Shown here: positions 18,295-28,833 of the stretch, in pieces | Position numbering within the stretch: the first letter of the stretch is position 1 | Layout of the letters: every line of letters starts with the position of its first letter | Assembly (NCBI RefSeq): GCF_026262505.1 | Contig: NC_067207.1 | Span: forward strand, 32,146,082-32,210,081 | Direction of reading: 5' to 3' | DNA: 64,000 nucleotides | Source of the DNA: Trichomonas vaginalis G3 | Lineage: Eukaryota; Parabasalia; Trichomonadida; Trichomonadidae | Made by a program: the position numbers and the translations under genes | Notes under the pieces: generated by a model | Seen by the model: only the letters and a program-made list of their open reading frames with translations | Databases searched by the model: none | Told to the model about the DNA's origin: nothing

Positions 18295-19236
18295 TCACAA
18301 GCGTTTTACATGAATTGTACGATGTATATTTGAAATCCTAAACAATTTCGTAGCTTCTATTTCTTCTTTTAGTACATCGAATGTTTTAACAATGCCGAAA
18401 GTCTCTTTATATTTCTTCTTGACGTCAGACAGAAGGAAATCTTCAGCTGTTGGATAGTTTTTGTTTAGAAATGCTAACATGTCCATTTTATCTTCTGCTG
18501 GCTTTTCTGCTTCTTTCTTTAAGTCTGCATAGTCGTTTCGCATTCTTTCTATCTCTTTGACGGAGTAGTTATATTTCCTCATTGCTGCTTTACATTTAGA
18601 ACATTGCGGATTCATTTTTGCGTTATACATTGAAATTTGACCTGCTAGAACAACTAAAGCGTCAATTGCTCTCTTCATCTCAAACATAGCGGGTCTTATT
18701 TGTCCGTTCCATACTTTGCCTCTTCTATCTTTATCTCTTATTTCCCAAACACATTTTGCAACTAATGAAACAAAGTTATCGTATGTCTTAAACTCCTCAG
18801 ATTTATATATGTCAGAAATGTTTTTATAAACCATGTCGCAATCTTTGTTCATAACTTTATGGTTGCAATGATATCCTAGAAACTCATAGTTTACTTTACG
18901 TATGAACTTCTTTATTTCTACTGAATCAGTAACTTTAACTTCAATTTCATCGAATTCAGGAATAGTTAGTTTTTGTTGTTGGATTTCAGGCAATTTGGGT
19001 AAATGGTCAATAATGTCCTGCATGTCATAAAGATATTCTTCATTTTCTTCATCCTGTGCGGTACAGTCTAAATTACTTGTTAAAAGTTCTTGCTTTATTC
19101 TTTGTATTTCTGTTTCGAAAGTAAATGAAGAAGGAATGAAGCTTTTCATCTCTACTAACATTGACGTAGGATTCATGACTAATGAATTTGGTGCTGTAGT
19201 TGTTTGAATTGTTGTTGTGCCGATTGTTGAAATCAT
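18295..19236 (-). CDS. Unknown 313-aa Maverick protein
   Basis: The N-terminus is threonine-rich, and acidic and helical stretches follow (CTAQDEENEEYLYDMQDIID). A possible metal-binding cluster lies in the middle (FLGYHCNHKVMNKDCD, then CSKCKAAMRKYNYS). A basic C-terminus ends HRTIHVKRL. It is bracketed by iteron-bearing palindromes on both sides. The B copy at 51472 has seven extra residues near the start. I recognise no family. Confidence 0.65.
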   Translation of the reverse strand: MISTIGTTTIQTTTAPNSLVMNPTSMLVEMKSFIPSSFTFETEIQRIKQELLTSNLDCTAQDEENEEYLYDMQDIIDHLPKLPEIQQQKLTIPEFDEIEVKVTDSVEIKKFIRKVNYEFLGYHCNHKVMNKDCDMVYKNISDIYKSEEFKTYDNFVSLVAKCVWEIRDKDRRGKVWNGQIRPAMFEMKRAIDALVVLAGQISMYNAKMNPQCSKCKAAMRKYNYSVKEIERMRNDYADLKKEAEKPAEDKMDMLAFLNKNYPTAEDFLLSDVKKKYKETFGIVKTFDVLKEEIEATKLFRISNIHRTIHVKRL

Positions 19237-19346
19237 ATCTTTTATACAAAATAAAAAAAATAAATAAAAATAAAACTAACTTTATTTTTTCTGTCTTAAG
19301 GAAATTCATGAAAATTCACGGGGGTGAAAAAAGAGGTGAAAAAACG

Positions 19347-19360
19347 GGTGAGATCTCACC
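19347..19360. promoter_or_regulatory. GGTGAGATCTCACC palindrome with iterons
   Basis: Two GGTGAAAAA-type iterons lie to its left (19323-19344) and TCTTCACC to its right. It lies between the start of the 313-aa gene and the 3' end of the integrase gene. Confidence 0.6.
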
Positions 19361-19456
19361 TCTTCACCTAAACATTATTTTTGGTGTAAATTTATGAAAA
19401 CATTAATAATACATGACTGTTCTCATTCATGTCTGATTTACATCTAATGAAAAAGT

Positions 19457-20542
19457 TTAGAAGAATTTTCTTATTCTTTCTGGCATATTTTTGTCTTTCC
19501 AGTACTCCCGCTCTAATGGTCCCAGATGAGTTGGCTTTGACTCTCTCAAGTTCTTAGATGGTATAACATCTTCAACGCCTCCTTCATATCTTACTTTATA
19601 AGTGTCATCGTTTATGTTGTAGTCAAGTATTTCAATAACCACTCCTCGCTTTGCTTCGTCAATGGTTTCAGCAAGTTTGCCATTACTACTTTCAACTAAT
19701 TTATGACGAGGGTAAAATGCTATGGAGTCGTCAGCAGCTTTTATAAGATATCCATTACCTTGTGTAGAGTCTACGATATAATAATTTCGACTTAACCTTA
19801 AACGTTTCTTTGTCAATGGTTTGTCGTCAAGAACTACACGAACTTTTGTACCAGGAATGAGGGTAAATTGTGTTGAATTTCTGATATTTTGTGTTTGGCT
19901 TCGTTTCTTTTGTATATACTTTTCTTCTTGTTGTTGTGTCATTGAATTTGGTGTATGTCCTGTTGTAGAATGTGTTGAGGAATTATATACTTCGAGAAAA
20001 TGTTTCATTGTTTCTTCGGTAAAGTCTCGCTCTTGGTTTAAATCTCTGAGAGTCCTTATGAAGCGGTTTATGATGCCGAGTATGTTATGGTTATGGTCTT
20101 CAGTGGTGTAGTGAGTTATGTTATGCTTAATGAGAAATTCTGTGATTTCATTGCTGAGGTATGCACTGTCTTGGTCTGATGTTAAAGTACTTGGGTTATG
20201 TTCTGCTACAAACTTTTGTAAAACTCTTAACACTTCACGAGTTCCTTTATTTCTCATTATATACGCAAAAGCTTTGCGAGTGTTAACATTTATGAAGATG
20301 AGGAATGGTTTATGTCCTCCTTTTCTGCTTTGAATGAGAGTGTCAAATTGGTATGCGTCGGGAGTGTTGGAGTAAATTGGTAAAAAGTAGTCGTAAGGGT
20401 TTATTTTTGTTTGATGTACAACATTTTTGTTAAAGAACCTTTTCACTTCAGCTCTGTTAGTAAATCCCCAACTTTTTGCTGCTTCATTGAACTTCTTAAA
20501 TGACCTCCATGGATGTTGTTCGAATACTTCTTTCAAGCTCAT
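19457..20542 (-). CDS. Maverick retroviral-type integrase, 361 aa
   Basis: The protein has an N-terminal helical part, then an rve-type catalytic core (YQFDTLIQSRKGGHKPFLIF near residue 65, TLTSDQDSAYLSNEITEFLI near 130, followed by the NRFIRTLRDLNQ helix). A C-terminal chromo/SH3-like domain follows (DTYKVRYEGGVEDVIPSKNL). It would join element ends to target DNA, consistent with the 5-bp duplications seen. It ends 20 bases from the tail-fibre gene and shares its direction. The reading frame is open throughout. Confidence 0.88.
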   Translation of the reverse strand: MSLKEVFEQHPWRSFKKFNEAAKSWGFTNRAEVKRFFNKNVVHQTKINPYDYFLPIYSNTPDAYQFDTLIQSRKGGHKPFLIFINVNTRKAFAYIMRNKGTREVLRVLQKFVAEHNPSTLTSDQDSAYLSNEITEFLIKHNITHYTTEDHNHNILGIINRFIRTLRDLNQERDFTEETMKHFLEVYNSSTHSTTGHTPNSMTQQQEEKYIQKKRSQTQNIRNSTQFTLIPGTKVRVVLDDKPLTKKRLRLSRNYYIVDSTQGNGYLIKAADDSIAFYPRHKLVESSNGKLAETIDEAKRGVVIEILDYNINDDTYKVRYEGGVEDVIPSKNLRESKPTHLGPLEREYWKDKNMPERIRKFF

Positions 20543-20561
20543 TTATGTAAAGTTAAAGATT

Positions 20562-23500
20562 TTAACCAACTCGTATCCAAGCGTGCATTGTTATATAAGG
20601 AGGCATATAATCTTTTCCATTACCTGCTGGGTCTGTAATACCAGCTACAACATGTGTATGATTTCCTGCAGTTCCACAGAAAATACCTGTGCTAACATCT
20701 TTGGGGTCAGTTGTGATATCATATCTGTTCATTCCCTGTCTATTCGAACCCGCTGCAAGATTTATATAACCTCTTTTTGTTATTGAATGTGAATGGTTTC
20801 CTTCCACAGATGTTCTTCCACTGAACCTATGCATATGTGAAGGAAGGTTTTCAATACCTATTTTCTTTGAACCTCCCATCTTCATTGACTGCGTATTAGT
20901 GTAGAATGGAAAACTGTCAACTATTTCATACCATCTACCACCAAATAAAGTGTTTGGATTTATTGGATTCATAGACGTATAAACAGCTCCTATAGGATAT
21001 ATTAAATCATATATGCTCATAACTCTATAAACATATTCTAAAGAACTTATGTCATTAAATACCATTTGGAATGTATCTCCCGGATGAAATGTTGCATTTG
21101 TTTCACTTTTATAATGTAATGTTAGTTCAATAGAATTATCCAAGAAAAATTCAAAAGTATCTGGTTGAAGACCTCTAACAAATTCAAATGGAGTTGCTGG
21201 TTCACCATTTATAATTTCTGTTGTAAATGTCATTGTATCTGGTTTCGAAAATTTCTTTGTTAGTTCTGCATCCACATAAGTTTTGTCTGCTTTCTTATCT
21301 AACATTGTTGGTAGTTCATGTGTTTCAAAGTTTCTGGCATGATCTTCGATATTCCTGCAACTCTTATCTAAATTGTTAAGAGTATCTTTTACGCTTGTAC
21401 TTGGATTCTCTAAAGGTGCACTTGAACCAAGGTCAAAGTTCAGTATTATGTCGTCTGCTCTAACAGTTGAGAAGGAGTTATGTGTATGATTTTTGTCTGC
21501 TTTCTTATCTAACATTGCTGGTAGTTCATGTGTTTCAAAGTTTCTGACATGACCTTCAATGTTCATACATTTGTTATTTAAGGAGTTTAGTGTATCTTTT
21601 ACGCTTGTACTTGGATTCTCTAAAGGTGCACTTGAACCAAGGGTATAGTTCAATATTACATCGTCTGCTCTAATAGTAGTGAAGGATTCGTTTGTATGGT
21701 TCTTGTCGGCTTTACTGTCTAATGTAGCTTGAAGTTCATTTATATCGGAGATATTGTGTTTATGAGATTTCAAAACTTTGTTCATTGCTTCGAGTTCATC
21801 TTTGTCAGCTTTACTTTTAATAGCATCTTCAAAAGTTATTTTTGACTTAACTCTCAAAGTAAATCTTGGTTCAACTAATACACCTTTAACAGAGAAAGTA
21901 GAGGCATAAATTTCATCGTTATAACTAAATGCTTCTGGTGCTTTACTTGTGTCATACTGTACAGTACAGCTTATGTCATAACCTTTAGCACGAATGTATT
22001 TATATCTTCTTTCATTGGGGTCTTCCGTCTTCACTTCATCACTTCGTGTTAAATATCCATGGTAGTCCGTTATAATCTGTTCGTCTGAAGTTATATAATG
22101 AACGTGGTTCTTGACTTTATCACTCAGAGCTAAAAGCTCATTTTTGTCTGCTTTTTCGGCTAATTTCTCATTAACATCATTCACTTCTAATTCAACTCTT
22201 CCGCCAGAACTCTTATTATCATTAATCTTTTTCATTAATTCGGTAATTACGTCATAAAGACTATATTCTGTTTTCGGTTTTGTAAATAATGAGTCAAAAT
22301 TTCTTTTCATCATTACATCGCTGACATTAATGATATCACCAATTCCTTTTTCATTTATTCTCTTCATTAGTTCTGCAATAATGACGAATATATAATCTGT
22401 TAATTTATTCTCTTCATCGAGGGTTATAGAATGTTTTGAAATTGAATCATTAACTCCTCTAAATAAATCAATAACTTCAGGATACACGTTTTTAATGTCT
22501 CGAATAACCCGACCAGTATCCTCTGGTTTCTTCTCTTCTTCGTTCCCGTCGTTACGTGGTTTTATATCTCTAACCATCATCAACGCAGTCATAACCGGAG
22601 GGTTTGTTGCTATCTGTTCGAAAATCTGACCGTTATGTATGGTATATCTAAATAATTTCTTTGTGTTTGTTAAAACATTTGAAACAAGTCTTTTAAAACC
22701 ATCTACAAAATTTCCTGTTTCACCTAATGTTCTTGCAGCATTTACAAGCTCACCCATTCCCGCTTTTGACCCCAAAAACGTCCATATTGCATTTATTTCA
22801 CTCTGTATAGTTGTCCATTCAGCAAAATTAATACCCGCATTCGCTAAGCTGAAAATGAAATTCAGTGGATCGAACTTAATTCCACCTTCTTTTTCAATTT
22901 CAACGAACTCACTAACATGAGATTTTAAGTATTCTTTCGTTAAAATTGTTTTCCCCGATGTTATGTCATTAACGAAACTATCACCGTCAAAAGTTAACGA
23001 ATTCAATTTCGTCGTTGATGCTTTTATTTCATACACCGCTTTATCGATAGTTTTTGGCTCACCTTCTTTAGAAGCATATGAAACATTAATGAATGAATTA
23101 TATGTATTCATGAATGATTAAAATCAATGATTTTCATTAATGAGCCTTTAATGATTCATTTACTGTCGAATCCCTTAAAGTAATTAATGAACTGTCACTG
23201 TCATTTATGAAAGGTACACTGCAAACCGTCGAGTTTGGATCAAATGCTGTAGTGGTGCAGGATATTAATGATATAAGTCATTAAATCATTAAGTGACGTA
23301 AATAATGTTGTCGTTTTTGATTTAATTTCTTTAGCATCTGTTATATATGGTAATTTTATTTCTGTAGTTTCTGAATTAAAGATATTCGCTAAAATGTTTT
23401 GTAAACTGTTTTGAACAGCTGTGTAAACCGTTGAATCCGGAACTCTTACGATTTCACCGTCCTTAATAAAAGGCATTGCACATGGTGTAGTGCTTGGGTC

Positions 23501-23779
23501 AAATCTTTCGGGATTATAATTCAACATATATTCTAACGCTTCATATACAGACTTATATACTGTTGTGTCGTTCTTCATGACAACTTCACCATTTACAATG
23601 AATGGCATAGTACATGGAGTTAAAATAGGGTCAAACTTTTCATAGTCCTTCCATGTTATGTATTTCTCGGTATTTCCATCACTGATAACAATATATTTGT
23701 CAGTAAGTGTGAGAGAGTATTGACCAAAATATAAACGTTTAGCTCTGTCAGCTTCATACGCATATGCAGCTATACTCAT
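20562..23779 (-). pseudogene. Tail-fibre-like protein of element A (broken)
   Basis: It matches the whole 1,000-aa gene of element B at 53773-56775. The C-terminus has the phage collar/short-tail-fibre character (IYPIGAVYTSMNPINPNTLF, GGRWYEIVDSFPFYTN, many H-x-H pairs, PPYITMHAWIRVG). The middle has repeats with KADKNHTH. This copy carries two successive units of a module of about 72 residues (roughly 21280-21715) where B has one. It is a fossil with about two breaks. Confidence 0.8.
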
Positions 23780-23796
23780 ATTTTAATGAGAATAAA

Positions 23797-24573
23797 ATGT
23801 TGTTCTATTTGCAAAGTACAGACCCAAACGAATACGGGACAGTAAAGCTACAAACAAACTTAGGTCTACAGAATGAGCCACTTGCATTCAGAATGGTTGA
23901 CTTCAATACTATCGCTTCATTCGTTATAACAGATGAAACAGATTTCATGGAGCTTGAAATAGATGGAAAGAAGCACGAAATAAGATTTCACAATAATGTA
24001 GAATATAAGATGGAAACATTAGCTGGAGTGTTAAATGCTCTCATAAATACTACAATAAACAAGGATAACGAAGAAAACTTAATGAATGTTAAACTTATTG
24101 CAGGAGTTTTGAAGTTCAGTTATGCGAAGGAGTTTAAGATACCAAGAATGAGTCATAGAGTACAACTTCTTTTGGGAGCATACCATATGACATTTCCTTT
24201 GAAAAGTGTTGACAAAACGATTGAGATGAAATCTGTTCCATACGTATGTTATGGTAATTGTTTGTACATTGAGTCAAAAATAGCTAATGTCACAGGTATT
24301 TCAGGAGTTAATAGTAAAGGTTCAGTAGAATATAAATCCTTCTGTTATGCAGTCAATTCAATGTTCATTCCAAACGTTCCTGTCATAGCAACTCATTTAG
24401 GTAAATGGGTTCGCATTAGTCCTCATAATTTGAAAGACATGCAATTCAGACTTGTTGACTTTCAAGGAGAGCCTGTAGAACTGAAGGCACCAGTGCGAAT
24501 GACTGTTGAAGTTGACTTTTTAGAAAATATTAAATGCAACAGCTTACAAGAGAACTCAGAGCTAAAAATATAA
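23797..24573 (+). CDS. Minor-capsid-like protein, about 258 aa
   Basis: I chose the Met at 23797 (MLFYLQSTDPNEYGTVKLQT) because the next in-frame Met upstream, at 23764, would overlap the divergent tail-fibre gene. The body is strand-rich (FVITDETDFMELEIDGKKHE). Its C-terminal third has YVCYGNCLYIESKIANVTG, like the CLYIEAQ ending of the 285-aa protein at 10612. It overlaps the next gene by 40 bases. The role is inferred from family likeness and position. Confidence 0.6.
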   Translation: MLFYLQSTDPNEYGTVKLQTNLGLQNEPLAFRMVDFNTIASFVITDETDFMELEIDGKKHEIRFHNNVEYKMETLAGVLNALINTTINKDNEENLMNVKLIAGVLKFSYAKEFKIPRMSHRVQLLLGAYHMTFPLKSVDKTIEMKSVPYVCYGNCLYIESKIANVTGISGVNSKGSVEYKSFCYAVNSMFIPNVPVIATHLGKWVRISPHNLKDMQFRLVDFQGEPVELKAPVRMTVEVDFLENIKCNSLQENSELKI

Positions 24574-24773
24574 AGTATGAATGTTATGTATTAGGTCATG
24601 AACTTTGGTTGTTGCTGTTTGATGAAACAAATGAGTTAGTTATGTCAGTCAAGAGAACAGAAAAATATTGTGTTAGTGAAAACTGCACCAAGTCAATAAG
24701 ATTAGGTTTGCATTATGAAGATGAGTTCGATACTGTTGAAGAAGTTTTGGATAGATACTATAAGTTGCTTTAA
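24534..24773 (+). CDS. Unknown 79-aa protein
   Basis: It begins MQQLTRELRAKNIKYECYVL, overlaps the preceding gene by 40 bases in a different frame, and ends beside the convergent gene at 24770. The product is identical in A and B, which supports it as a real gene. The end (YEDEFDTVEEVLDRYYKLL) is acidic and helical. No motif is recognised. Confidence 0.6.
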   Translation: MQQLTRELRAKNIKYECYVLGHELWLLLFDETNELVMSVKRTEKYCVSENCTKSIRLGLHYEDEFDTVEEVLDRYYKLL

Positions 24774-25383
24774 TTTACTAAAACATATTTCAAACAAAGC
24801 TTATATTCTGTTGAAAGTTTTGTATACTCGTTCGAATATTTATACTTAAACTCAACTCCTGTAGTTCCTGGTGTTTCAATGATGCGGATGTTACCTATTT
24901 TCATGAATAGTGGAGTTTGACCACAGCATTCGATTTCAGGGTCGAGATAGTCAATGACACATTGTTTCCTGTTATTCGTGATATAACATTTTCAAGGTCC
25001 TCCTTTGTTAGAATTATTTGGTTCTTACTTATAAGATTTATCAAAAGCTTCTTATCGTCTTTGAGTAAAATTGTTTGGTATAACTGAAGAAGGTAATGGT
25101 CTACGTTATCTGAAGGATTTGTTTGAACATTTGTGTAAGGGTTGTCGTTGGCTTCTCTTGAAAGAATTTGGTCCAGTGGTGGATACTCTAACTTAACATC
25201 TGATGTAGCGTTAGCGTTTGAAGCTGAGTTTAAATTCACGGATTTCAGCTCTGGTTCTTTTTCTTTCAAACACTCTGAACTATAGTTCTTTATGACAATA
25301 TTGTTTGTCGTTCGTGAGTCAACATTTGATGTTGGTTCAATTGGAACATTAACGGCACCAGCTAAGATGGATTTGCTTCTCAT
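24770..25383 (-). pseudogene. Unknown 204-aa-type protein of element A (broken)
   Basis: This is the counterpart of the whole gene at 57766-58380 in element B. The N-terminal half is polar and low in complexity; the C-terminal half is compact. It is a fossil here, with about one or two breaks. No family is recognised. Confidence 0.55.
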
Positions 25384-25408
25384 TTCATATAGAATAAAAA
25401 CCTTTTAT

Positions 25409-25843
25409 ATGTATGAAATGAACAATATACTCGACAAGGGTTTGAATGTAAAGCTAACGAATGAAAATATTGTTGAATTCACTGAGACAGGAGCTGTGTA
25501 TAAAGATGTAGAACTACTGAACAAAAGAGCTAAGGGAAGAAGCAGGAACATGAACAAAGGGTGGAAGCCTATAAAAATTTATGTCAATGATGGCTCAGGA
25601 GGTTCAAACATAAAGTATGCAGAAAGTTATAGAGTTTATGCTCTCAAAGGTGAAAAGCCTTCATTTAAGAACAGCTATTCTAACGCATATCCTCAAAAGC
25701 TAACGGATGGGGAAGTGGATGATATGAATGACAGCAAAAATATTAACAGAAATGGCGACAGAGATGCATGGAATTTGTTTACCATCAGTCAATTGAAGGT
25801 TAAATTTAAAACAATGTTGGTCGTTCCCATGGAATATTTTTGA
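25409..25843 (+). CDS. Unknown basic protein, about 144 aa
   Basis: I chose the Met at 25409 (MYEMNNILDKGLNVKLTNEN), which follows the A+T-rich leader; an upstream Met would overlap the divergent gene. The middle is basic and glycine-rich (NKRAKGRSRNMNKGWKPIKI, YVNDGSGGSNIKYAESYRVY). The C-terminal part reads differently in the B copy, so one or both copies may be broken. The end overlaps the 3' end of the ATPase gene. The function is unknown. Confidence 0.5.
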   Translation: MYEMNNILDKGLNVKLTNENIVEFTETGAVYKDVELLNKRAKGRSRNMNKGWKPIKIYVNDGSGGSNIKYAESYRVYALKGEKPSFKNSYSNAYPQKLTDGEVDDMNDSKNINRNGDRDAWNLFTISQLKVKFKTMLVVPMEYF

Positions 25844-26692
25844 CTTTAATGGTATTAGTCATGATATGAATCTCAAGGTATGAACGAGGAGAGATGAGAG
25901 ACTTATATGCTTCCCAAATTTCTTCAAAAGGTAATGTTATACCTGACTGTTTCCAAATGAGTTCAATATCATAACGTGAGAAACCTTGAAAGATAACGAA
26001 GTCAGTTATGAGACGTTTTATGTTTAAAGCAAAAAACGCCATGTTTGCATAAGTATTGCTACAGTTAAATGGTAATGTCTGACTTTAGTTATGATGTTAG
26101 CTAATGGTGAGTCAGGTTTTGACACTAAACCTTTTCCGGCGAAGTCGTCACAAACGAGCAGAGTGTTTGAAGGATACTTTTTGAAGGGGTATTTTGAAAG
26201 TTTTGATAGAATGTAGTTTGTCAGTCGTTTCATATCGTAAACTCCTGAGTATTGACGTAAGTGGTGTTTGTCAATAATTCTTTCCATCTCTTCTGAAGTC
26301 TTTTGCATTCCTGACTGTATAAATTCAACGATGGCATAATATTTTCTCTTACGTCGAATGTAACGTTGAAGAAATTCAATGAGTTCACTGTCTGGAACTT
26401 TAACGACAGAGGCTTGAACTTTTGACATAAATGTTTTCGCTGTTGAGTCCATAGAGTCTGAAGTTGCTGATATAATGATTTGGTCATAGTAAGAGTCGTT
26501 TCCTAAACGTTCTGTTATGAGTATATGACGAATGAGGTTAAATGTCTTTCCTGACCCCATCTTTCCACAATAGAAATAAACACCATTTGAACAGAACTCA
26601 TAGTCCTTACTGAAAGGAAGAATAAGAGAAGAGTTAAGTTTGTCTGTAGTTTCATTCATGTCTTCATCTACATCATGTATTAAATGCTTCAT
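25806..26692 (-). pseudogene. A32/FtsK-HerA-like packaging ATPase of element A (broken)
   Basis: The Walker A motif (YCGKMGSGKTFNLIRH) and a Walker B-like motif (NTLLVCDDFAGKG) identify the DNA-packaging ATPase typical of Polintons and related viruses. It would pump element DNA into the capsid. Its length of about 295 codons fits the family. It is convergent with the basic protein at 25409 and divergent from the penton-like gene at 26709. It is a fossil with about one break. Confidence 0.85.
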
Positions 26693-26708
26693 TTTATCTC
26701 CATTAAAA

Positions 26709-27590
26709 ATGCAAGTCAGAAATATTCAGAACATAGCACCGAGTCTAACTGACAAGAGTATAAAGATATACTATGAACACGTTATGATGAAACCAACCAA
26801 AATTCAAGAAAGTCAGTATACTTATGAATATCCAAGACACTGGGTAGAGTATGTAGGAGGTGAGAAAGCTATTGAAATCAGACAGGTTCGAAGTATTCCA
26901 GCAGGAAGAACAATATTATTGAAGAACTTTAATGTTTTGAGATATAATGATGAAACAAAGAAGCAAGATAGTTTTCCTGTTGCTGTGTATGTGAACTTAG
27001 ATACAGGAGATGACATGAAAGTTTTTAACACAAAGCTTCAAACGGTAGTGAGAGAACAACTGACTGCGGAAGGACATCCATTACCTTCTGAAGTTACCAT
27101 AGCATATAATTTTGAAACAAACTCAATAGATTTTAAAGTCGTCTCTGCAAAGAAGTCAGGTTTTACATTTAATGAAGCAGATGTATATTCTAATGAAAAC
27201 TTCAAAGCTATTGCATGGTTAGATAATGACGATTGCTTTAAGAAAATATTTAAATTCAGTGACTCAACGATGTCAATAGATGACCTTCGTGGAATGTTAC
27301 CATCGACGTTTACAGTAGAAGGTTCAGCAGGATTGATTACAAGATTGTCAATTGGTGGTATTTGGTCTCGTGAGAACATTGTTATAAAATCCAGTATAAG
27401 TGAATTTGCTGAAGAATCTATATTATGTCTTTCAAACTACATGTATTCGCCGCCGAAGCATTATAGTATAACAAACTTTGTCAGTAAGTTTAACATAAGA
27501 CTTGTCGAACCTTCTTCAATGAAAGATGTTGTGCTACCTAAAGATGGAAAGGATGGACTCATTATTGAGATGATTTTAATAGCATATTAA
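26709..27590 (+). CDS. Minor-capsid/penton-like protein, about 293 aa
   Basis: I chose the Met at 26709 (MQVRNIQNIAPSLTDKSIKI) after the leader CCATTAAAA. The motif YEYPRHWVEYVGGEKAIEIR and the ending VVLPKDGKDGLIIEM place it with the 285-aa protein at 10612 and the 282-aa protein at 5926. It abuts the next gene with no gap (stop then ATG), as in a compact viral gene cluster. A jelly-roll penton role is likely but inferred. Confidence 0.6.
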   Translation: MQVRNIQNIAPSLTDKSIKIYYEHVMMKPTKIQESQYTYEYPRHWVEYVGGEKAIEIRQVRSIPAGRTILLKNFNVLRYNDETKKQDSFPVAVYVNLDTGDDMKVFNTKLQTVVREQLTAEGHPLPSEVTIAYNFETNSIDFKVVSAKKSGFTFNEADVYSNENFKAIAWLDNDDCFKKIFKFSDSTMSIDDLRGMLPSTFTVEGSAGLITRLSIGGIWSRENIVIKSSISEFAEESILCLSNYMYSPPKHYSITNFVSKFNIRLVEPSSMKDVVLPKDGKDGLIIEMILIAY

Positions 27591-27815
27591 ATGAGCTTGT
27601 TCTTGAAGGTCATTCATGATGAAATAACTGTTGTAGAAGATGTTAGCAATTGTTCAGACATTTTGAAGCGTATAGATGATATAAGAAATAAGTTAGATAG
27701 ACCGCAAAGCGGTGAGGGCGAAGCACGTGAGAACGCTTATGTTTCATTGACTTTCTCCAGTAACGAGAACTTTTATGAGATAATATTGAAGAGAGATGAT
27801 TTTAATATGGTGTAA
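27591..27815 (+). CDS. Unknown 74-aa protein
   Basis: The gene begins on the base after the previous stop codon and ends on the base before the next start, so three genes are packed with no gaps. The product (MSLFLKVIHDEITVVEDVSN...) has a coil-like middle (ILKRIDDIRNKLDRPQSGEG) and a strand-rich end. No family is recognised. Confidence 0.6.
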   Translation: MSLFLKVIHDEITVVEDVSNCSDILKRIDDIRNKLDRPQSGEGEARENAYVSLTFSSNENFYEIILKRDDFNMV

Positions 27816-28349
27816 ATGGTAGTTTGGGCAGCTTTAGGCGCAATGGGAACAAAAGCATTAGCATTTGGAGCAAAAGCACTTGGAGCTTATGACGCAGTAA
27901 ATAAAATGAGTGGAGGAAGGGTTTCAAAGACATTAGATGCAAATAAAGGAAAGATTGGAGGCTGGGTTGCAAAGAAGTTAAGATTAAATAAAATAGGGCT
28001 CATAAATAAAGCATCCAATTTGGTTGCGACTGAGTCAGAAAATGCTTTAGGAAAGGATGATGAGTTTGCAAAACATGCAAAAGACTTTAATGACCAGATG
28101 AAAGGTGAAACAATGCATTTAAATAGAGTCGATGGAACTAAAGAAAATGTTTCTTCTCCACAACTTCCACCAGCAGTTCTTCCGTATGGACCTTATGGAA
28201 TGTATGGAAACCCTTACGAAAGACCATTTGACCCATTGACTGGTGGAAGTAACTGGTATCATTACGGACGAAGAAGAAAGACAGTCAAGTTGGAGACGGA
28301 CGTAAAGAAAGCAACTAAAAAGAAACCAAGGAAGAGAATTATAAAGTAA
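27816..28349 (+). CDS. pVI-like amphipathic and basic protein, 177 aa
   Basis: The N-terminus is small-residue rich and amphipathic (AALGAMGTKALAFGAKALGA). The middle is helical, a P/G/Y-rich stretch follows (LPYGPYGMYGNPYERPFDPL), and the end is very basic (KKATKKKPRKRIIK). The last codons lie in the terminal repeat. This layout recalls membrane-active minor capsid proteins and core proteins of adenovirus-like viruses. The call is by analogy. The B copy at 60801 lacks two residues in the proline-rich part. Confidence 0.6.
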   Translation: MVVWAALGAMGTKALAFGAKALGAYDAVNKMSGGRVSKTLDANKGKIGGWVAKKLRLNKIGLINKASNLVATESENALGKDDEFAKHAKDFNDQMKGETMHLNRVDGTKENVSSPQLPPAVLPYGPYGMYGNPYERPFDPLTGGSNWYHYGRRRKTVKLETDVKKATKKKPRKRIIK

Positions 28350-28385
28350 TGAATTCAAGTGGGTGAAAAACCGGGTGAAAAAAGA

Positions 28386-28399
28386 GGTGAGATCTCACC
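28386..28399. promoter_or_regulatory. GGTGAGATCTCACC palindrome with iterons
   Basis: This is the terminal-repeat copy at the right end of A. GGTGAAAAA-type iterons lie at 28363-28382, immediately downstream of the pVI-like gene. Confidence 0.6.
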
Positions 28400-28512
28400 A
28401 CTTCACCTAAATTTATTTTTGTGCTATGTTTTCATACGTGGAGTGGTGATATCATTAATTTTTAATTTTTTAAGTTTATTTTTATTTTATTTTTTATTTT
28501 ATTTTTATATAA

Positions 28513-28833
28513 ATGACGAAAACTATTGAGATAACAAACTACAACGGTCATGAGTTCAAGAACTTGTTCTTCGTTCCTCGTGAAAATACATTCTATCAGA
28601 TACGAGGGAGAAAGGGTAAAGTTAGTTTAAGCATTTATGACTACAAGCATAATGGAAAGTTTATACAAGCATATGATACAAACGGTAAGCGTGTTTCATT
28701 AGCTTTGTCAAAACTAACAGGTATAAACTATGACAGTGATTTTGATCTATATGAAGAAGAAAGTGAGTCAGAAGATTATGAGCTGTTATGTGAAGCACAG
28801 CAATGGGAGGAGTTGCAATACTTTTGTAAGTGA
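28513..28833 (+). CDS. Terminal-repeat protein, 106 aa (right copy)
   Basis: The protein is identical to that encoded at 6964-7284. The gene reads outward toward the tip, so element A carries this regulator-like protein at both ends, each copy preceded by the same A+T-rich leader (TTTTATATAAATG). See the left copy for the shared domain. The lack of any difference suggests recent homogenisation of the two ends. Confidence 0.7.
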   Translation: MTKTIEITNYNGHEFKNLFFVPRENTFYQIRGRKGKVSLSIYDYKHNGKFIQAYDTNGKRVSLALSKLTGINYDSDFDLYEEESESEDYELLCEAQQWEELQYFCK

